From an uncultured Lachnospiraceae bacterium (GTDB taxonomy: Bacteria > Bacillota > Clostridia > Lachnospirales > Lachnospiraceae), in assembly GCA_945621435.1 (NCBI GenBank), contig CALZBR010000023.1, forward strand, positions 1-39,885: a stretch of 39,885 bases of DNA, written 5' to 3'. The translations under genes were made by a program, and so were the position numbers. The notes under the pieces were generated by a model. That model was given only the letters and a program-made list of their open reading frames with translations, was not told the origin of the DNA and ran no database searches. How positions within the stretch are numbered: the first letter of the stretch is position 1; every line of letters starts with the position of its first letter. Positions 15,946 to 23,890 of this stretch are shown here, piece by piece.

Positions 15946-17556
15946 TTAAAAATTCTCCAGCAAGCCCTGAATTCCTTTTTCCTGATAGATTTCTTTGTAG
16001 TATGTTACCTCGTCTTCAATCAACTCGTCAATCACCTGCATCCCCAACAGCTCTACCGGCGCCCGGTCATCCGTAAGCAGATATTCTCCTGCCTCATACT
16101 TCCTCAGATTCTCCAGTACCATGCCCATCAGATCAGCAAGTTCACTTTTACCCTCCTGTGCAAGACTTGCCTGCTTCCCGGTCAGCTCCTCAAACATCCC
16201 CGGATGGTTCGAGGCAAACAGTTCTCTGTTTGTACTTCCCCTGACATCTACCGTATACACCTCCGAAAACACTTTCGCAATGGTATCTGCCAGATATTGA
16301 TTGATATTTCCCTCCCCGCTTCCTCTCATATTCATATTGACAACCATGACACCATCTTCACTCAAATGCTCCCTGACCAAGGTAAAAAACTCGATGGAAG
16401 ACATCTGAAAAGGTATTGTGATATCCTGATACGCATCCACCATGATCACATCATATTTTTCATCCATTGCATTCAGATATGCCCTGCCGTCATAGGTCGT
16501 TACCTTGACATCGCCGGGAAGTGCAAAATACTCTGTTGCCAAAGCAGTTATTTTGTCATCGATTTCCACGCCCTCAATGCTCATCTCACCAAAATACCTG
16601 CGGCATTGTGTGGCATAAGTTCCGGTACCCATACCCAGAATCAGCATCTTACACTCTTTGGGATTCTCCTTTCCTGTCATGAGAGGTGCTGCCATGGCGT
16701 AATCATAATACATTCCGGTCAGTTTCTCCTGCTTCATCAGCACCGACTGAACGCCAAAGAGTACATTGGTGGAAAGAATAACTCTGTCATTTTGTTCCTG
16801 TACCTGCAGATAATTATAAACCGATTCTCCCTCATACGCCAGATTCTTCTCCCAAAAGGCAAAGCTGTCGGACCATCCGAATACACAACAGATCACAAAC
16901 AGTACGGAAGCAGCCACACATCTCTTTCTACCGGATTTTTTGCTGATAAAATACAATAATGCCAAAGCCAACAGAATTCCGCTGAAAATCAAAAAGGTCA
17001 CAGAGGTACCCACCGCAGGAATGGTGACAAAGGTAGGCAAAAAGGTTCCGATAATGCTGCCTATGGTATTAAAGGCTCCCAGGTTTCCCACGGTACGTCC
17101 ACTGTCATCCAGACTGTCTACGGAATACTTCACCAGGGAAGGCGTTACCGTACCCAGCAGGAAAAGCGGAAACACAAAAATAACCATGCAGGCCGCAAAA
17201 GCTGCCCAGATCAGGAATCCCGTATTGACGGCAAAGATAACAACCGCAGAGATTCCAAGAATAATGTATTTTCCAAGTACCGGTATGGCAGCTATCCATA
17301 TTGCCGCTATCAGAATACGTCCATACAGTCTGTCGGGATTGGGATTCTTGTCAGCACTTCTGCCGCCATATATGTTTCCAAGCGCCATGGCTATCATAAT
17401 GGTTCCGATAATGATCGTCCAGACAATCTGGGACGAACTGAAATAGGGGGCGAGAAGCCTGCTGGCTCCCAGCTCCACCGCCATCACCGACATACCCGCA
17501 AAAAATTCCGTGAAATATAAAAATAACCTGTTCTTTAAAATCCCCGGTTTGTTCAT
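15946..17556 (-). CDS. fused MFS-type membrane / spermidine synthase-like protein
   Basis: This 536-residue protein has an N-terminal half with about seven to eight membrane helices (opening FAGMSVMAVELGASRLLAPYF, a hallmark of this fusion family) and a C-terminal methyltransferase-fold domain of the spermidine synthase type. That domain shows LILGMGTGTYATQ, the acidic EGVEIDDKI, YDGRAYL, VIMVDAYQD and the closing DDRAPVE. The nucleotide loop reads GMGTGT rather than the GGGDG of true spermidine synthases, so aminopropyl transfer is uncertain; the family is annotated by similarity only. The start has AGAGGTG about 11 bases upstream. It follows the Gx-family gene by 51 bases in the apbE operon. 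Confidence 0.85.
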   Translation of the reverse strand: MNKPGILKNRLFLYFTEFFAGMSVMAVELGASRLLAPYFSSSQIVWTIIIGTIMIAMALGNIYGGRSADKNPNPDRLYGRILIAAIWIAAIPVLGKYIILGISAVVIFAVNTGFLIWAAFAACMVIFVFPLFLLGTVTPSLVKYSVDSLDDSGRTVGNLGAFNTIGSIIGTFLPTFVTIPAVGTSVTFLIFSGILLALALLYFISKKSGRKRCVAASVLFVICCVFGWSDSFAFWEKNLAYEGESVYNYLQVQEQNDRVILSTNVLFGVQSVLMKQEKLTGMYYDYAMAAPLMTGKENPKECKMLILGMGTGTYATQCRRYFGEMSIEGVEIDDKITALATEYFALPGDVKVTTYDGRAYLNAMDEKYDVIMVDAYQDITIPFQMSSIEFFTLVREHLSEDGVMVVNMNMRGSGEGNINQYLADTIAKVFSEVYTVDVRGSTNRELFASNHPGMFEELTGKQASLAQEGKSELADLMGMVLENLRKYEAGEYLLTDDRAPVELLGMQVIDELIEDEVTYYKEIYQEKGIQGLLENF

Positions 17557-17607
17557 ATGTTCTCTTACACCTCTTCCTATCTTTGTTCCACCTTCTGCTA
17601 TAAAAGC

Positions 17608-18129
17608 TTATTCCCCGTCTTTTCTTCCTGCTGCCGAAGTCAGGTAACGTCTGCAGGTCTGTGCCAGCATTCCCGTCACCGAACCGGCTGCCACGCCGGC
17701 AATCATCAGCCCCGGCATATAGTACAAAACCTTTGCATTCTCCACCACCGCCACAGCTACCGCCAGCTGTCCCAGATTGTGACTGACTGCTCCCGCAATG
17801 CTGACCCCTGTCACGGAAAAGCCCTTGATCTGCTTTAACAACAGCATTACCCCAAAGCTCAGCAGCCCTCCTGCCAGACTGTAAATCAGGGCGGATAAAC
17901 CGCCAAAAAGGAAGGCAGAAAGCAGAATTCTGGTGACGGAAATCAGAAGCACCTCCCCCGGTTTCATATAATACAGTCCTGTAAGAACCACCAGATTTGC
18001 AAGTCCCGGCTTCACTCCCGGAAGCCCCACGGAAATGGGAAGCAACGCCTCCACGTAACTCAACAGCATGGAAAGTGCAATCAGCATTGCCGCATATGCA
18101 GTTTTTCCCGCTATACCTTTTCCCTGCAA
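17608..18129 (-). CDS. Gx transporter family / heptaprenyl-diphosphate synthase component I-like membrane protein
   Basis: This 173-residue membrane protein has five to six helices and the family's marks: LIALSMLLSYVEALLPI, VGLPGVKPGLANLVVL, a GG-rich central helix (FLFGGLSALIYSLAGG) and SIAGAVSHNLGQL. It belongs to the PF07456 group, once named heptaprenyl diphosphate synthase component I and now often called Gx transporters. It starts at TTG (18129) with GGGAG 6 bases upstream; no ATG nearby has a site. It follows the NusG-II gene by 18 bases. From memory, the same pair (NusG-II plus this family) corresponds to the EetA/EetB membrane proteins of flavin-based extracellular electron transfer in Listeria; that reading is an inference. 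Confidence 0.85.
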   Translation of the reverse strand: MQGKGIAGKTAYAAMLIALSMLLSYVEALLPISVGLPGVKPGLANLVVLTGLYYMKPGEVLLISVTRILLSAFLFGGLSALIYSLAGGLLSFGVMLLLKQIKGFSVTGVSIAGAVSHNLGQLAVAVAVVENAKVLYYMPGLMIAGVAAGSVTGMLAQTCRRYLTSAAGRKDGE

Positions 18130-18147
18130 GGTTCTCTCCCATCCCGG

Positions 18148-18621
18148 TTACTCCGTGTAACCGTCAATATTCTCAAAACCCCCGGGCTTTCCTGCGTCAC
18201 CCGGCTTACCATGGCTGCCGGACTCCCAGATGCCATCAGTCTCAGCAGACCATTTCGTCGCCCCGACATTTACAATCTCCACCACCATTCGGTGAGGCAG
18301 ACAGACGATGGTCTCCATACTTTTCGTGATTTCATGATGCTTCACACAATATCTGTCGGGACAGTCCGCCTCAGTCACATACACCTTTTTGTCCCGTATC
18401 ACAACCTCATTATAATGGGTTCCTTCTTCCACCCGGATGTTCCTGTCCCGGGCAAGCTCATACTCGCCGTATAACCTGCCGTCCACGGTAATACGCACCA
18501 GCTCTCCCTGCGCTCTTCCCGGGAGCCCCAAAAACAAGGCCGCGGCTCCCGCCACCAGCAATACTGCTGCCAGAAGCCCCGCATCCTTCCTCGTAAACAG
18601 CTTCTCCCCTGCCTGATTCAT
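18148..18621 (-). CDS. NusG domain II-containing membrane-anchored protein
   Basis: This 157-residue protein has one N-terminal membrane helix (about 13-34) and an outward domain of the NusG-II type (PF07009): VRITVDGRLYGEYELARD, then HYNEVVIRDKKVYVTEADCPDRYCVKHHEI and IVCLPHRMVVEIV. Two of the cysteines form C-x4-C and a third sits in VCLPH, a pattern that could bind a metal or form a disulfide. The tail is rich in Gly and Pro. I chose the ATG at 18621 (MNQAGEK) with GGGAG about 10 bases upstream; the frame runs on to 18693 inside apbE without a good start. The gene overlaps the operon space between apbE and the Gx-family gene. Confidence 0.84.
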   Translation of the reverse strand: MNQAGEKLFTRKDAGLLAAVLLVAGAAALFLGLPGRAQGELVRITVDGRLYGEYELARDRNIRVEEGTHYNEVVIRDKKVYVTEADCPDRYCVKHHEITKSMETIVCLPHRMVVEIVNVGATKWSAETDGIWESGSHGKPGDAGKPGGFENIDGYTE

Positions 18622-18647
18622 CAGATTCTTCTCCCTGCCACAGCATT

Positions 18648-19703
18648 TTATTCTGCTCTCACAATACGATAGCTCCGGTCTGAGGTAAAACATTTTTCAA
18701 GTCCGGAGGTGACAATAATCTGTCCCTCCTCTGTCACAAACACTGCGTCAAATATCTGCTCATGTTCCTTCCAGAAGCTTATGGCTTTCTCTGTCCCCAT
18801 GATAAACAGCGCCGTGGAATATCCGTCCGCCAGTGTACCATCCCTGCACACTACAGTCACGGAGCTAAGCCCCCTGTCTGCCGGGCATCCGGTAGAAGGG
18901 TCGATAATGTGATGATAAGTAAGTCCCCCTTCCTCAAAATACCTCTCATACCCCCCGGAAGTCACCACTGCTGTATCTTCCAGGGCAAGCACACCTACCG
19001 CATCTGCGCTGTTTTCCGGGTCCCTGATTGCAATCTTAAACTTACTGCCATCCGGCTTACATCCCACCAGCTGAATATTCCCTCCCAGATCCAGCAGAGC
19101 GCTTTTCACCCCATGGGAGCTCAGAATCTCTGCCAGCTTCCTTCCTGTATATCCCTTGGCGATCCCTCCGAAATCCAGCTCCGTCTGCCCCGGCAGGGTC
19201 AGTTTTCCCGAAGAAGCCTTCCACTGCACCAGAGAAGAATTGACCCGTACGGTCAGTTCCTGCAATTCCCCTTCCTCCGGCACCCGGAATTCTCCTCCGG
19301 CAAAGCCCCAGGCTCGCATAACAGGGTAGATTGTGACATCAAAGGCGCCCTCCGTTTCCCTGTATATTTCCAGAGAGCTCTCCCACAGCTCCCGGGTGTC
19401 CTCCGATAGAATACCGCCTCCGTTACGGTTCAAAGCCACAACCTCGCTGTCGTCCTTTCCGGTGGACAAAAGCCGGTCAAGCCGCTCTATCTCATTCACC
19501 GCCGCATCCAGAGCTGCCGTGGCATCCGAAACCGCTTCCCCTTCGTAGAGAGTCAGCGTCATGTAGGTATCCATGGCAAAAACCTCCCGGGTATAGTTCT
19601 CCCCTGCTGCTCCCTTTTCCAAACTACAGCCTGTCATGGAAAAAAGACAGCAAAAAATCCACAGGAAAGCATGAGAAATATTTGTTATTCTTGTCGTTAT
19701 CAT
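18648..19703 (-). CDS. apbE: ApbE FAD:protein FMN transferase, lipoprotein
   Basis: This 351-residue enzyme moves FMN from FAD onto a Ser/Thr of target flavoproteins at the outer face of the membrane. It has a signal peptide with lipobox MTGC (Cys26), then VFAMDTYMTLTLY, EIERLDRLLS, the FAD/Mg motif DFGGIAKGYTGR, LLDLGGNIQLVG, the HHIIDPSTGCPA loop and the Mg-binding DGYSTALFIMG. All key regions are present and the length is normal. The ATG at 19703 gives a proper signal peptide; the frame extends to 19760 but that part does not look like protein. It heads the operon with NusG-II and Gx-family genes. No FMN-acceptor protein is encoded in the window, so its target lies elsewhere. Confidence 0.92.
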   Translation of the reverse strand: MITTRITNISHAFLWIFCCLFSMTGCSLEKGAAGENYTREVFAMDTYMTLTLYEGEAVSDATAALDAAVNEIERLDRLLSTGKDDSEVVALNRNGGGILSEDTRELWESSLEIYRETEGAFDVTIYPVMRAWGFAGGEFRVPEEGELQELTVRVNSSLVQWKASSGKLTLPGQTELDFGGIAKGYTGRKLAEILSSHGVKSALLDLGGNIQLVGCKPDGSKFKIAIRDPENSADAVGVLALEDTAVVTSGGYERYFEEGGLTYHHIIDPSTGCPADRGLSSVTVVCRDGTLADGYSTALFIMGTEKAISFWKEHEQIFDAVFVTEEGQIIVTSGLEKCFTSDRSYRIVRAE

Positions 19704-19768
19704 CTTATTTTTCACTTTCTGCGCCTTGCCTTCCCCGGGATTCAAACACTCTACGCCCATTTTTGCAC

Positions 19769-19802
19769 AAAACCCGCACCTCTGTCAAGAAGTGCGGGTT
19801 TT
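19769..19802. terminator. bidirectional-looking terminator after the ABC permease
   Basis: AAAACCCGCAC (19769-19779) pairs perfectly over 11 bases with GTGCGGGTTTT (19792-19802), with a 12-base loop. On the minus strand the stem ends in TTTT, followed by GTGC. It lies 28 bases after the permease gene and separates the MerR/ABC unit from the apbE operon. Confidence 0.75.
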
Positions 19803-19830
19803 ATGGTAATATGCTAAGCTCCCATAATCT

Positions 19831-20619
19831 TTATTTCAAAAGCCTTTCATAGGTAAATTTTCCTTCTGCCCCCTTCATAAGCGCTGCGGCGAGAACCGCC
19901 AGAACGATACCCAACCCCAGAAGAATCCATGAATTTACCAAAAGGATTCCTGTAAACTGACTTATGACAAGTGCAAGAATGGGAAATATCAGGAATACGG
20001 CGCACTGCTGAGCCTCTTCCATGGTTTGTGCCTTTGCGGATCCCCGTACCGTTACTGCGATGGCAACAAGAGAGATAGCAGGTGCAACCAGCAGAAGAAC
20101 AACAAGCCAGCTCATCTCAGGCACCAGCACACTACCTGTCAGAAAAAACAGCTCTATCTCCAATACAAGCATCATTGCGGCAAAGGAGAGAATCGAAACC
20201 AGCATACCAACCGTGAATCCGGCCATAATTTTGGCCTGAAACAACTGCTTGAGCGAGAGCGGAGAATATAGCAGGGTTTCCAACGTGTGCTTTTCCTTTT
20301 CTCCCACAAAGGAACCGGCTGACATAACAGAGGATGCCATAACGGGAATCATCAGGAAAAATGCGGGTATGATTTTATTCAGCACAAGCCCTAATAACAA
20401 TTGCTCTTGATTCTGCTCCTCCGCAGACACCGGCAGCATTTCCAACAATTTCTGAAAATCCGCAGTGCTCTCCGGAACCAGCGTAATACAAAATACCAAA
20501 ACAGACGGCAGTACAATGGTAAGCGCAAGCGGCACCATCAGCATAACCGTCAACACCCGTTTATTGGATGTAATACTGCGAATATCTTTCTTCATAAGTG
20601 CAAGTTGTTGTGTATTCAT
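19831..20619 (-). CDS. ABC-2 type transporter permease
   Basis: This 262-residue membrane protein has six hydrophobic helices in the ABC-2 exporter layout: an N-terminal amphipathic start (LMKKDIRSITSNKRVL), a first helix, a long outer loop, then MSAGSFVGEKEKHTLETLLYSPLS, the cytoplasmic coupling segment common to Na+ (NatB) and drug exporters, and four more helices. Its ATG at 20619 overlaps the ATPase stop codon (ATGA), a sign of translational coupling. A GTG four codons upstream is too close to the GGAG to be used. With the ATPase it should export a small molecule or ion sensed by the MerR regulator; the substrate is not known. Confidence 0.88.
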   Translation of the reverse strand: MNTQQLALMKKDIRSITSNKRVLTVMLMVPLALTIVLPSVLVFCITLVPESTADFQKLLEMLPVSAEEQNQEQLLLGLVLNKIIPAFFLMIPVMASSVMSAGSFVGEKEKHTLETLLYSPLSLKQLFQAKIMAGFTVGMLVSILSFAAMMLVLEIELFFLTGSVLVPEMSWLVVLLLVAPAISLVAIAVTVRGSAKAQTMEEAQQCAVFLIFPILALVISQFTGILLVNSWILLGLGIVLAVLAAALMKGAEGKFTYERLLK

Positions 20620-21539
20620 AGGTTTCCACACTCCGTTTCCGCATGATTCTTATCAATTAGTGAAAAATAGATTTCTTCCAATGACAGCTGCTCTGCAGAG
20701 ACCTGATAGAGATCACCGCCCGCCCCTACAATCCTTCTGACAAGCAGCGGAATCTCCTCCTCTGAGTTTACGCTGATATCATAGGTGTGCTCTCCAATTT
20801 TCTCACATTCCATATCCTCCGGAATACAGCTTGCTTTCACCCGTACTTTCACTTTATCGGAAACCATGGAACGGAGCTTCTCAATATTTCCCGTGGCAAA
20901 TAAGTTGCCCTGATTCATCAGCCCGTAGGTCGTACAGATTTCCTGTGCATAGCGCAATTGATGAGTACATAAGAAAATAGTGGTTCCGTCTGAGGCAAGT
21001 TCCTGAATCAGGGTATTGACATTTTGTGCACTTTCCGGATCAAGTCCGGAGGTAGGTTCATCCAGGAACAGAATCTTAGGACTGTGCATCATGGCTCTGG
21101 CAAGCGAAAGACGCTGCCGCATACCGGTAGAATAAGCAGACAGCTTCCGCTGTTTTGCGTCTGCCAGATCCAGCCGCTCCAAAAGAGCCGTTGCCCTCTT
21201 TTCACAATCAGCCTTGTTCCTTCCAAAAAGCGTGCCATAAAAAATAAGATTATCCATTCCCGATAAATGGTCATACATTTGTGCGTGTTCCGTAATCACC
21301 CCTGACATTTGATGCAGCTTCTCCGGATTTTGGGCAGGATCAATGTCAAACACCCGACAGCTGCCACCTGAGGGGGCAAGCATACCATTAAGCAATTTAA
21401 TGGTCGTGGTCTTTCCCGCTCCGTTAGGACCAAGAAACCCAAACACCTCACCCTGCTCCAGGCAGAAGCTGATATTGTCCACCGCCTTGTTTCCTCCGGT
21501 ATAGATTTTTGACAGACCTTCCGTTTCTACTGCCTTCAT
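20616..21539 (-). CDS. ABC transporter ATP-binding protein
   Basis: This 307-residue ATPase has Walker A GPNGAGKTT at about 37-45, the Q-loop region GVITEHAQMYDHLSG, the signature segment SAYSTGMRQRLSLARAM, Walker B ILFLDEPTSGLDPES and a switch histidine in LCTHQL. The C-terminal 80 residues form the accessory domain seen in DrrA/NatA-type exporters. It overlaps the permease gene by 4 bases and lies 45 bases after the MerR gene, so the three form one unit. The pairing with a single ABC-2 permease points to an exporter for drugs, peptides or ions. Confidence 0.92.
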   Translation of the reverse strand: MKAVETEGLSKIYTGGNKAVDNISFCLEQGEVFGFLGPNGAGKTTTIKLLNGMLAPSGGSCRVFDIDPAQNPEKLHQMSGVITEHAQMYDHLSGMDNLIFYGTLFGRNKADCEKRATALLERLDLADAKQRKLSAYSTGMRQRLSLARAMMHSPKILFLDEPTSGLDPESAQNVNTLIQELASDGTTIFLCTHQLRYAQEICTTYGLMNQGNLFATGNIEKLRSMVSDKVKVRVKASCIPEDMECEKIGEHTYDISVNSEEEIPLLVRRIVGAGGDLYQVSAEQLSLEEIYFSLIDKNHAETECGNL

Positions 21540-21584
21540 ATCGTACCACCCAACAATTTACCCTACTTCCCTCAAGCTTAATAT

Positions 21585-22424
21585 TTAAACTCCATAATAA
21601 CGCTTAATGGCATTTGCAACATATTCCGAACAACCCACTCCAAACCGGCTGTCGGTAACCTCCGCCAATTTGGAATTCCGGAGATATTCCTTTGATAAAT
21701 CAAGCAAAATGTTTCTTGCATTATCAAGCGCGAACATCTTTTTGTAGTTTTCCGCAAGCTGCTCTACAGCGGAGCGTTCCATATCCTCATTATCAGATTC
21801 TTTTGCAGCCATAAACTGTTTGTATATTTTGGCATTTTCATCCTGTTCCTGCCTGACTTCCTCCGCATCGCCGGTTGACTGCATGATCGCTTCCATCGCC
21901 TTTTCTTTGCTTCCATACCACTTCATCAGGTCCGCAATAGCTTGTTCATTTGAAAATCCGGAGGACAAAAACTCTGTGTATTTCTCCAGACTTCCAAACT
22001 TCTGTACCTGTTCGTCAAGGTTTTCTTTGGACATACATTCCAGTGTATGATTCACAATTGTCTGCACTTCCTCTTTACTAAATGCTTCAAAACTCATAGT
22101 ATTAACTCCTTTCATCACATCCGTTATTAGCTCAATAATCCCATTCAGACGATTTCGCTTCTGTTCCAGCAAAATCTTTTGAGTTAATAAAACCTGTTCT
22201 TTATCATAATTTGGAGTATCCATAATTTTCCTGATATCACTCAAGGGAATTTCCAATTCTCTAAAGAACAATATTTCCTGCAGCTTTTCTAATGCTTTGT
22301 TGTCGTAGAGCCGATAACCGGCCTCTGTTAATTCCGTCGGTTGCAACAAACCGATTTCATCATAATATCGCAACGTCCTTATACTTACTCCGGTTATCTC
22401 CGACACCTCTTTTACGGTTCTCAT
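21585..22424 (-). CDS. MerR-family regulator with TipAS-type ligand domain
   Basis: This 279-residue regulator has an N-terminal winged helix with the MerR start VKEVSEITGVSIRTLRYYDEIGLL and YRLYDN, a coiled dimerisation helix (about 75-120), and a C-terminal helical domain of the TipAS type. The latter carries FSKEEVQTIVNHTLE, a Trp/Tyr-rich DLMKWYG segment and the closing RYYGV. TipAS domains bind antibiotics in several MerR proteins, so this is likely a drug-responsive activator. AGGAGGG lies just before the ATG. The gene sits directly behind a promoter with a 19-base spacer and is followed by the ABC exporter, so it probably activates itself and the exporter when ligand binds. Confidence 0.9.
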   Translation of the reverse strand: MRTVKEVSEITGVSIRTLRYYDEIGLLQPTELTEAGYRLYDNKALEKLQEILFFRELEIPLSDIRKIMDTPNYDKEQVLLTQKILLEQKRNRLNGIIELITDVMKGVNTMSFEAFSKEEVQTIVNHTLECMSKENLDEQVQKFGSLEKYTEFLSSGFSNEQAIADLMKWYGSKEKAMEAIMQSTGDAEEVRQEQDENAKIYKQFMAAKESDNEDMERSAVEQLAENYKKMFALDNARNILLDLSKEYLRNSKLAEVTDSRFGVGCSEYVANAIKRYYGV

Positions 22425-22444
22425 GATTCCCTCCTTTCGAATTC

Positions 22445-22475
22445 ATCGTAAACCGTAACGCTACGAGAGAGTCAA
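22445..22475 (-). promoter_or_regulatory. MerR-type promoter with 19-bp spacer
   Basis: On the minus strand, -35 TTGACT (22470-22475) and -10 TACGAT (22445-22450) are separated by exactly 19 bases, the overlong spacer that MerR proteins correct by twisting DNA. Inside the spacer CGTAGCGTTACG forms an inverted repeat (CGTA/TACG). The start would lie near 22438, just before the merR gene, which indicates autoregulation of the merR-ABC unit. Confidence 0.75.
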
Positions 22476-22560
22476 TACTATTTTTATCATTTTTCACAGA
22501 CCTTCCTAGTATGTCATAAACAACTTAAGGGACAAATCCATAGATTCATCCCTTGCCTTG

Positions 22561-23820
22561 TCAACGTCCCTGTTTGTTATCTCTTTTCGCTGCCATAAAT
22601 GCCTCGATTTTCTCCGTGGTACGAATGATTTCCTCGGAGAGACATTCCGCACCGGTGTCCGTAATCAAAAGGTCATCCTCGATACGGATGCCAATCTCCC
22701 ACTCATCAATATAGAGTCCCGGTTCATCTGTAATAATGGCACCGGGCTGCAGCTTATTCTGTGCTGCGACAGTCACATCGTGTACATCGATGCCGAGATG
22801 ATGCGATACATTGTGCATATAATATTTTGAAACTTCCTTCGCATCACTGATCAAGCCAAGCCCAATCAAGCCTTCCGCCAATACCTCTTTACAGATCTCG
22901 TTCAGATCCTTCAGGGTCATTCCTGGCTTTGCTTCCGCGGCAACCCTGCGGTTTGCCGCAAGGACTATGTCATAAACCTGCTTTTGTCTCTCGCTGTATT
23001 TTCCATTCACGGGATAGGTTCTGGTGATATCTGCATTATAGCCTTCCACCCTTGCCCCCAGATCCAGAAGAATCAGGGTACCGTCCTCACAGGTGTCACG
23101 ATTGGTTTCGTAATGAAGCATAGTGCCATTGAGCCCGCTCCCCGCAATTGTAGGAAATGCTGTTCCTTCCGCACCGTTTCGGAAAATAGGATACTCAAAA
23201 TCCGCCTGTGCCTGATATTCTTTCATGCCGGGCTGCAATCCTGCCATGACATTTTCCAGTCCTTCCCGGGTCAGTCTGATGGCCTCCCTGGTCATCGACA
23301 CCTCGTCCTCATCCTTCCACATGCGTCCTGCTGCCACCAGCGGGAACAGATTACGGACAGGACATCCCACATACTTCTCTGCAAACTCCTTTGCCTTCAC
23401 ACTGTTATAATCCGGCTGATCATTCTGACTGTGGCGATAGGTGTCAAAGAGAACTTCAACAATATCCTCACGTACCATCTTTCTGTCAATCACTGCATCC
23501 AGATCATCTATGAACTGAATATCCTTGATTCCGGAGATTTCTCCGGCCTCTTCCGCCGTTACCTTACGTCCATACCAGCGCTCCGCATCGGGATCTGCCT
23601 TCTCAATAAACAAGGTTACGGTATAGGGCTCTGTAGCCTTGTCCATCACAATTGCCATGTTCTCGCGGCGCAATCCGGTGAGATAAAAGAAATTACGATT
23701 CGCCTCAAAGGGCGCATAGGAATCTGCACTGACGTGTACCTCAATACCGGAATACAATACCGCCATGGTGCCTTTACTCATTTGATCCAGAACTGCTTCT
23801 CTTCTGACCTGATAGTTCAT
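22561..23820 (-). CDS. aminopeptidase P family protein (M24B)
   Basis: This 419-residue metallopeptidase removes an N-terminal residue before proline. The N-terminal creatinase-like domain has LYSGIEVHVSADSYAPFEANRNFFYLTG. The C-terminal pita-bread domain holds the metal ligands: the two aspartates in LLDLGARVEGYNADITRTYP, the histidine in SHHLGIDVHD, and the glutamates in TDEPGLYI and IRIEDDLLIT. The set is complete. I chose the ATG at 23820 (MNYQVRREA) because AGGAGG lies 6 bases upstream; the open frame reaches back to 23862 without a site. It is probably cytoplasmic (no signal peptide). It follows the GGDEF gene by 70 bases. Confidence 0.92.
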   Translation of the reverse strand: MNYQVRREAVLDQMSKGTMAVLYSGIEVHVSADSYAPFEANRNFFYLTGLRRENMAIVMDKATEPYTVTLFIEKADPDAERWYGRKVTAEEAGEISGIKDIQFIDDLDAVIDRKMVREDIVEVLFDTYRHSQNDQPDYNSVKAKEFAEKYVGCPVRNLFPLVAAGRMWKDEDEVSMTREAIRLTREGLENVMAGLQPGMKEYQAQADFEYPIFRNGAEGTAFPTIAGSGLNGTMLHYETNRDTCEDGTLILLDLGARVEGYNADITRTYPVNGKYSERQKQVYDIVLAANRRVAAEAKPGMTLKDLNEICKEVLAEGLIGLGLISDAKEVSKYYMHNVSHHLGIDVHDVTVAAQNKLQPGAIITDEPGLYIDEWEIGIRIEDDLLITDTGAECLSEEIIRTTEKIEAFMAAKRDNKQGR

Positions 23821-23890
23821 TGTTGCCCTCCTGATAACAAACTCCTCGCCTGCCGCAAACAACAGAGAAATGATGCAACACGCTTCCCGC

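Noticed and set aside
19784..19809. TTGACA on the minus strand within the loop of the terminator as an apbE promoter
   Set aside because: No TATAAT-like -10 stands 16-19 bases downstream, and the string falls inside the terminator loop.
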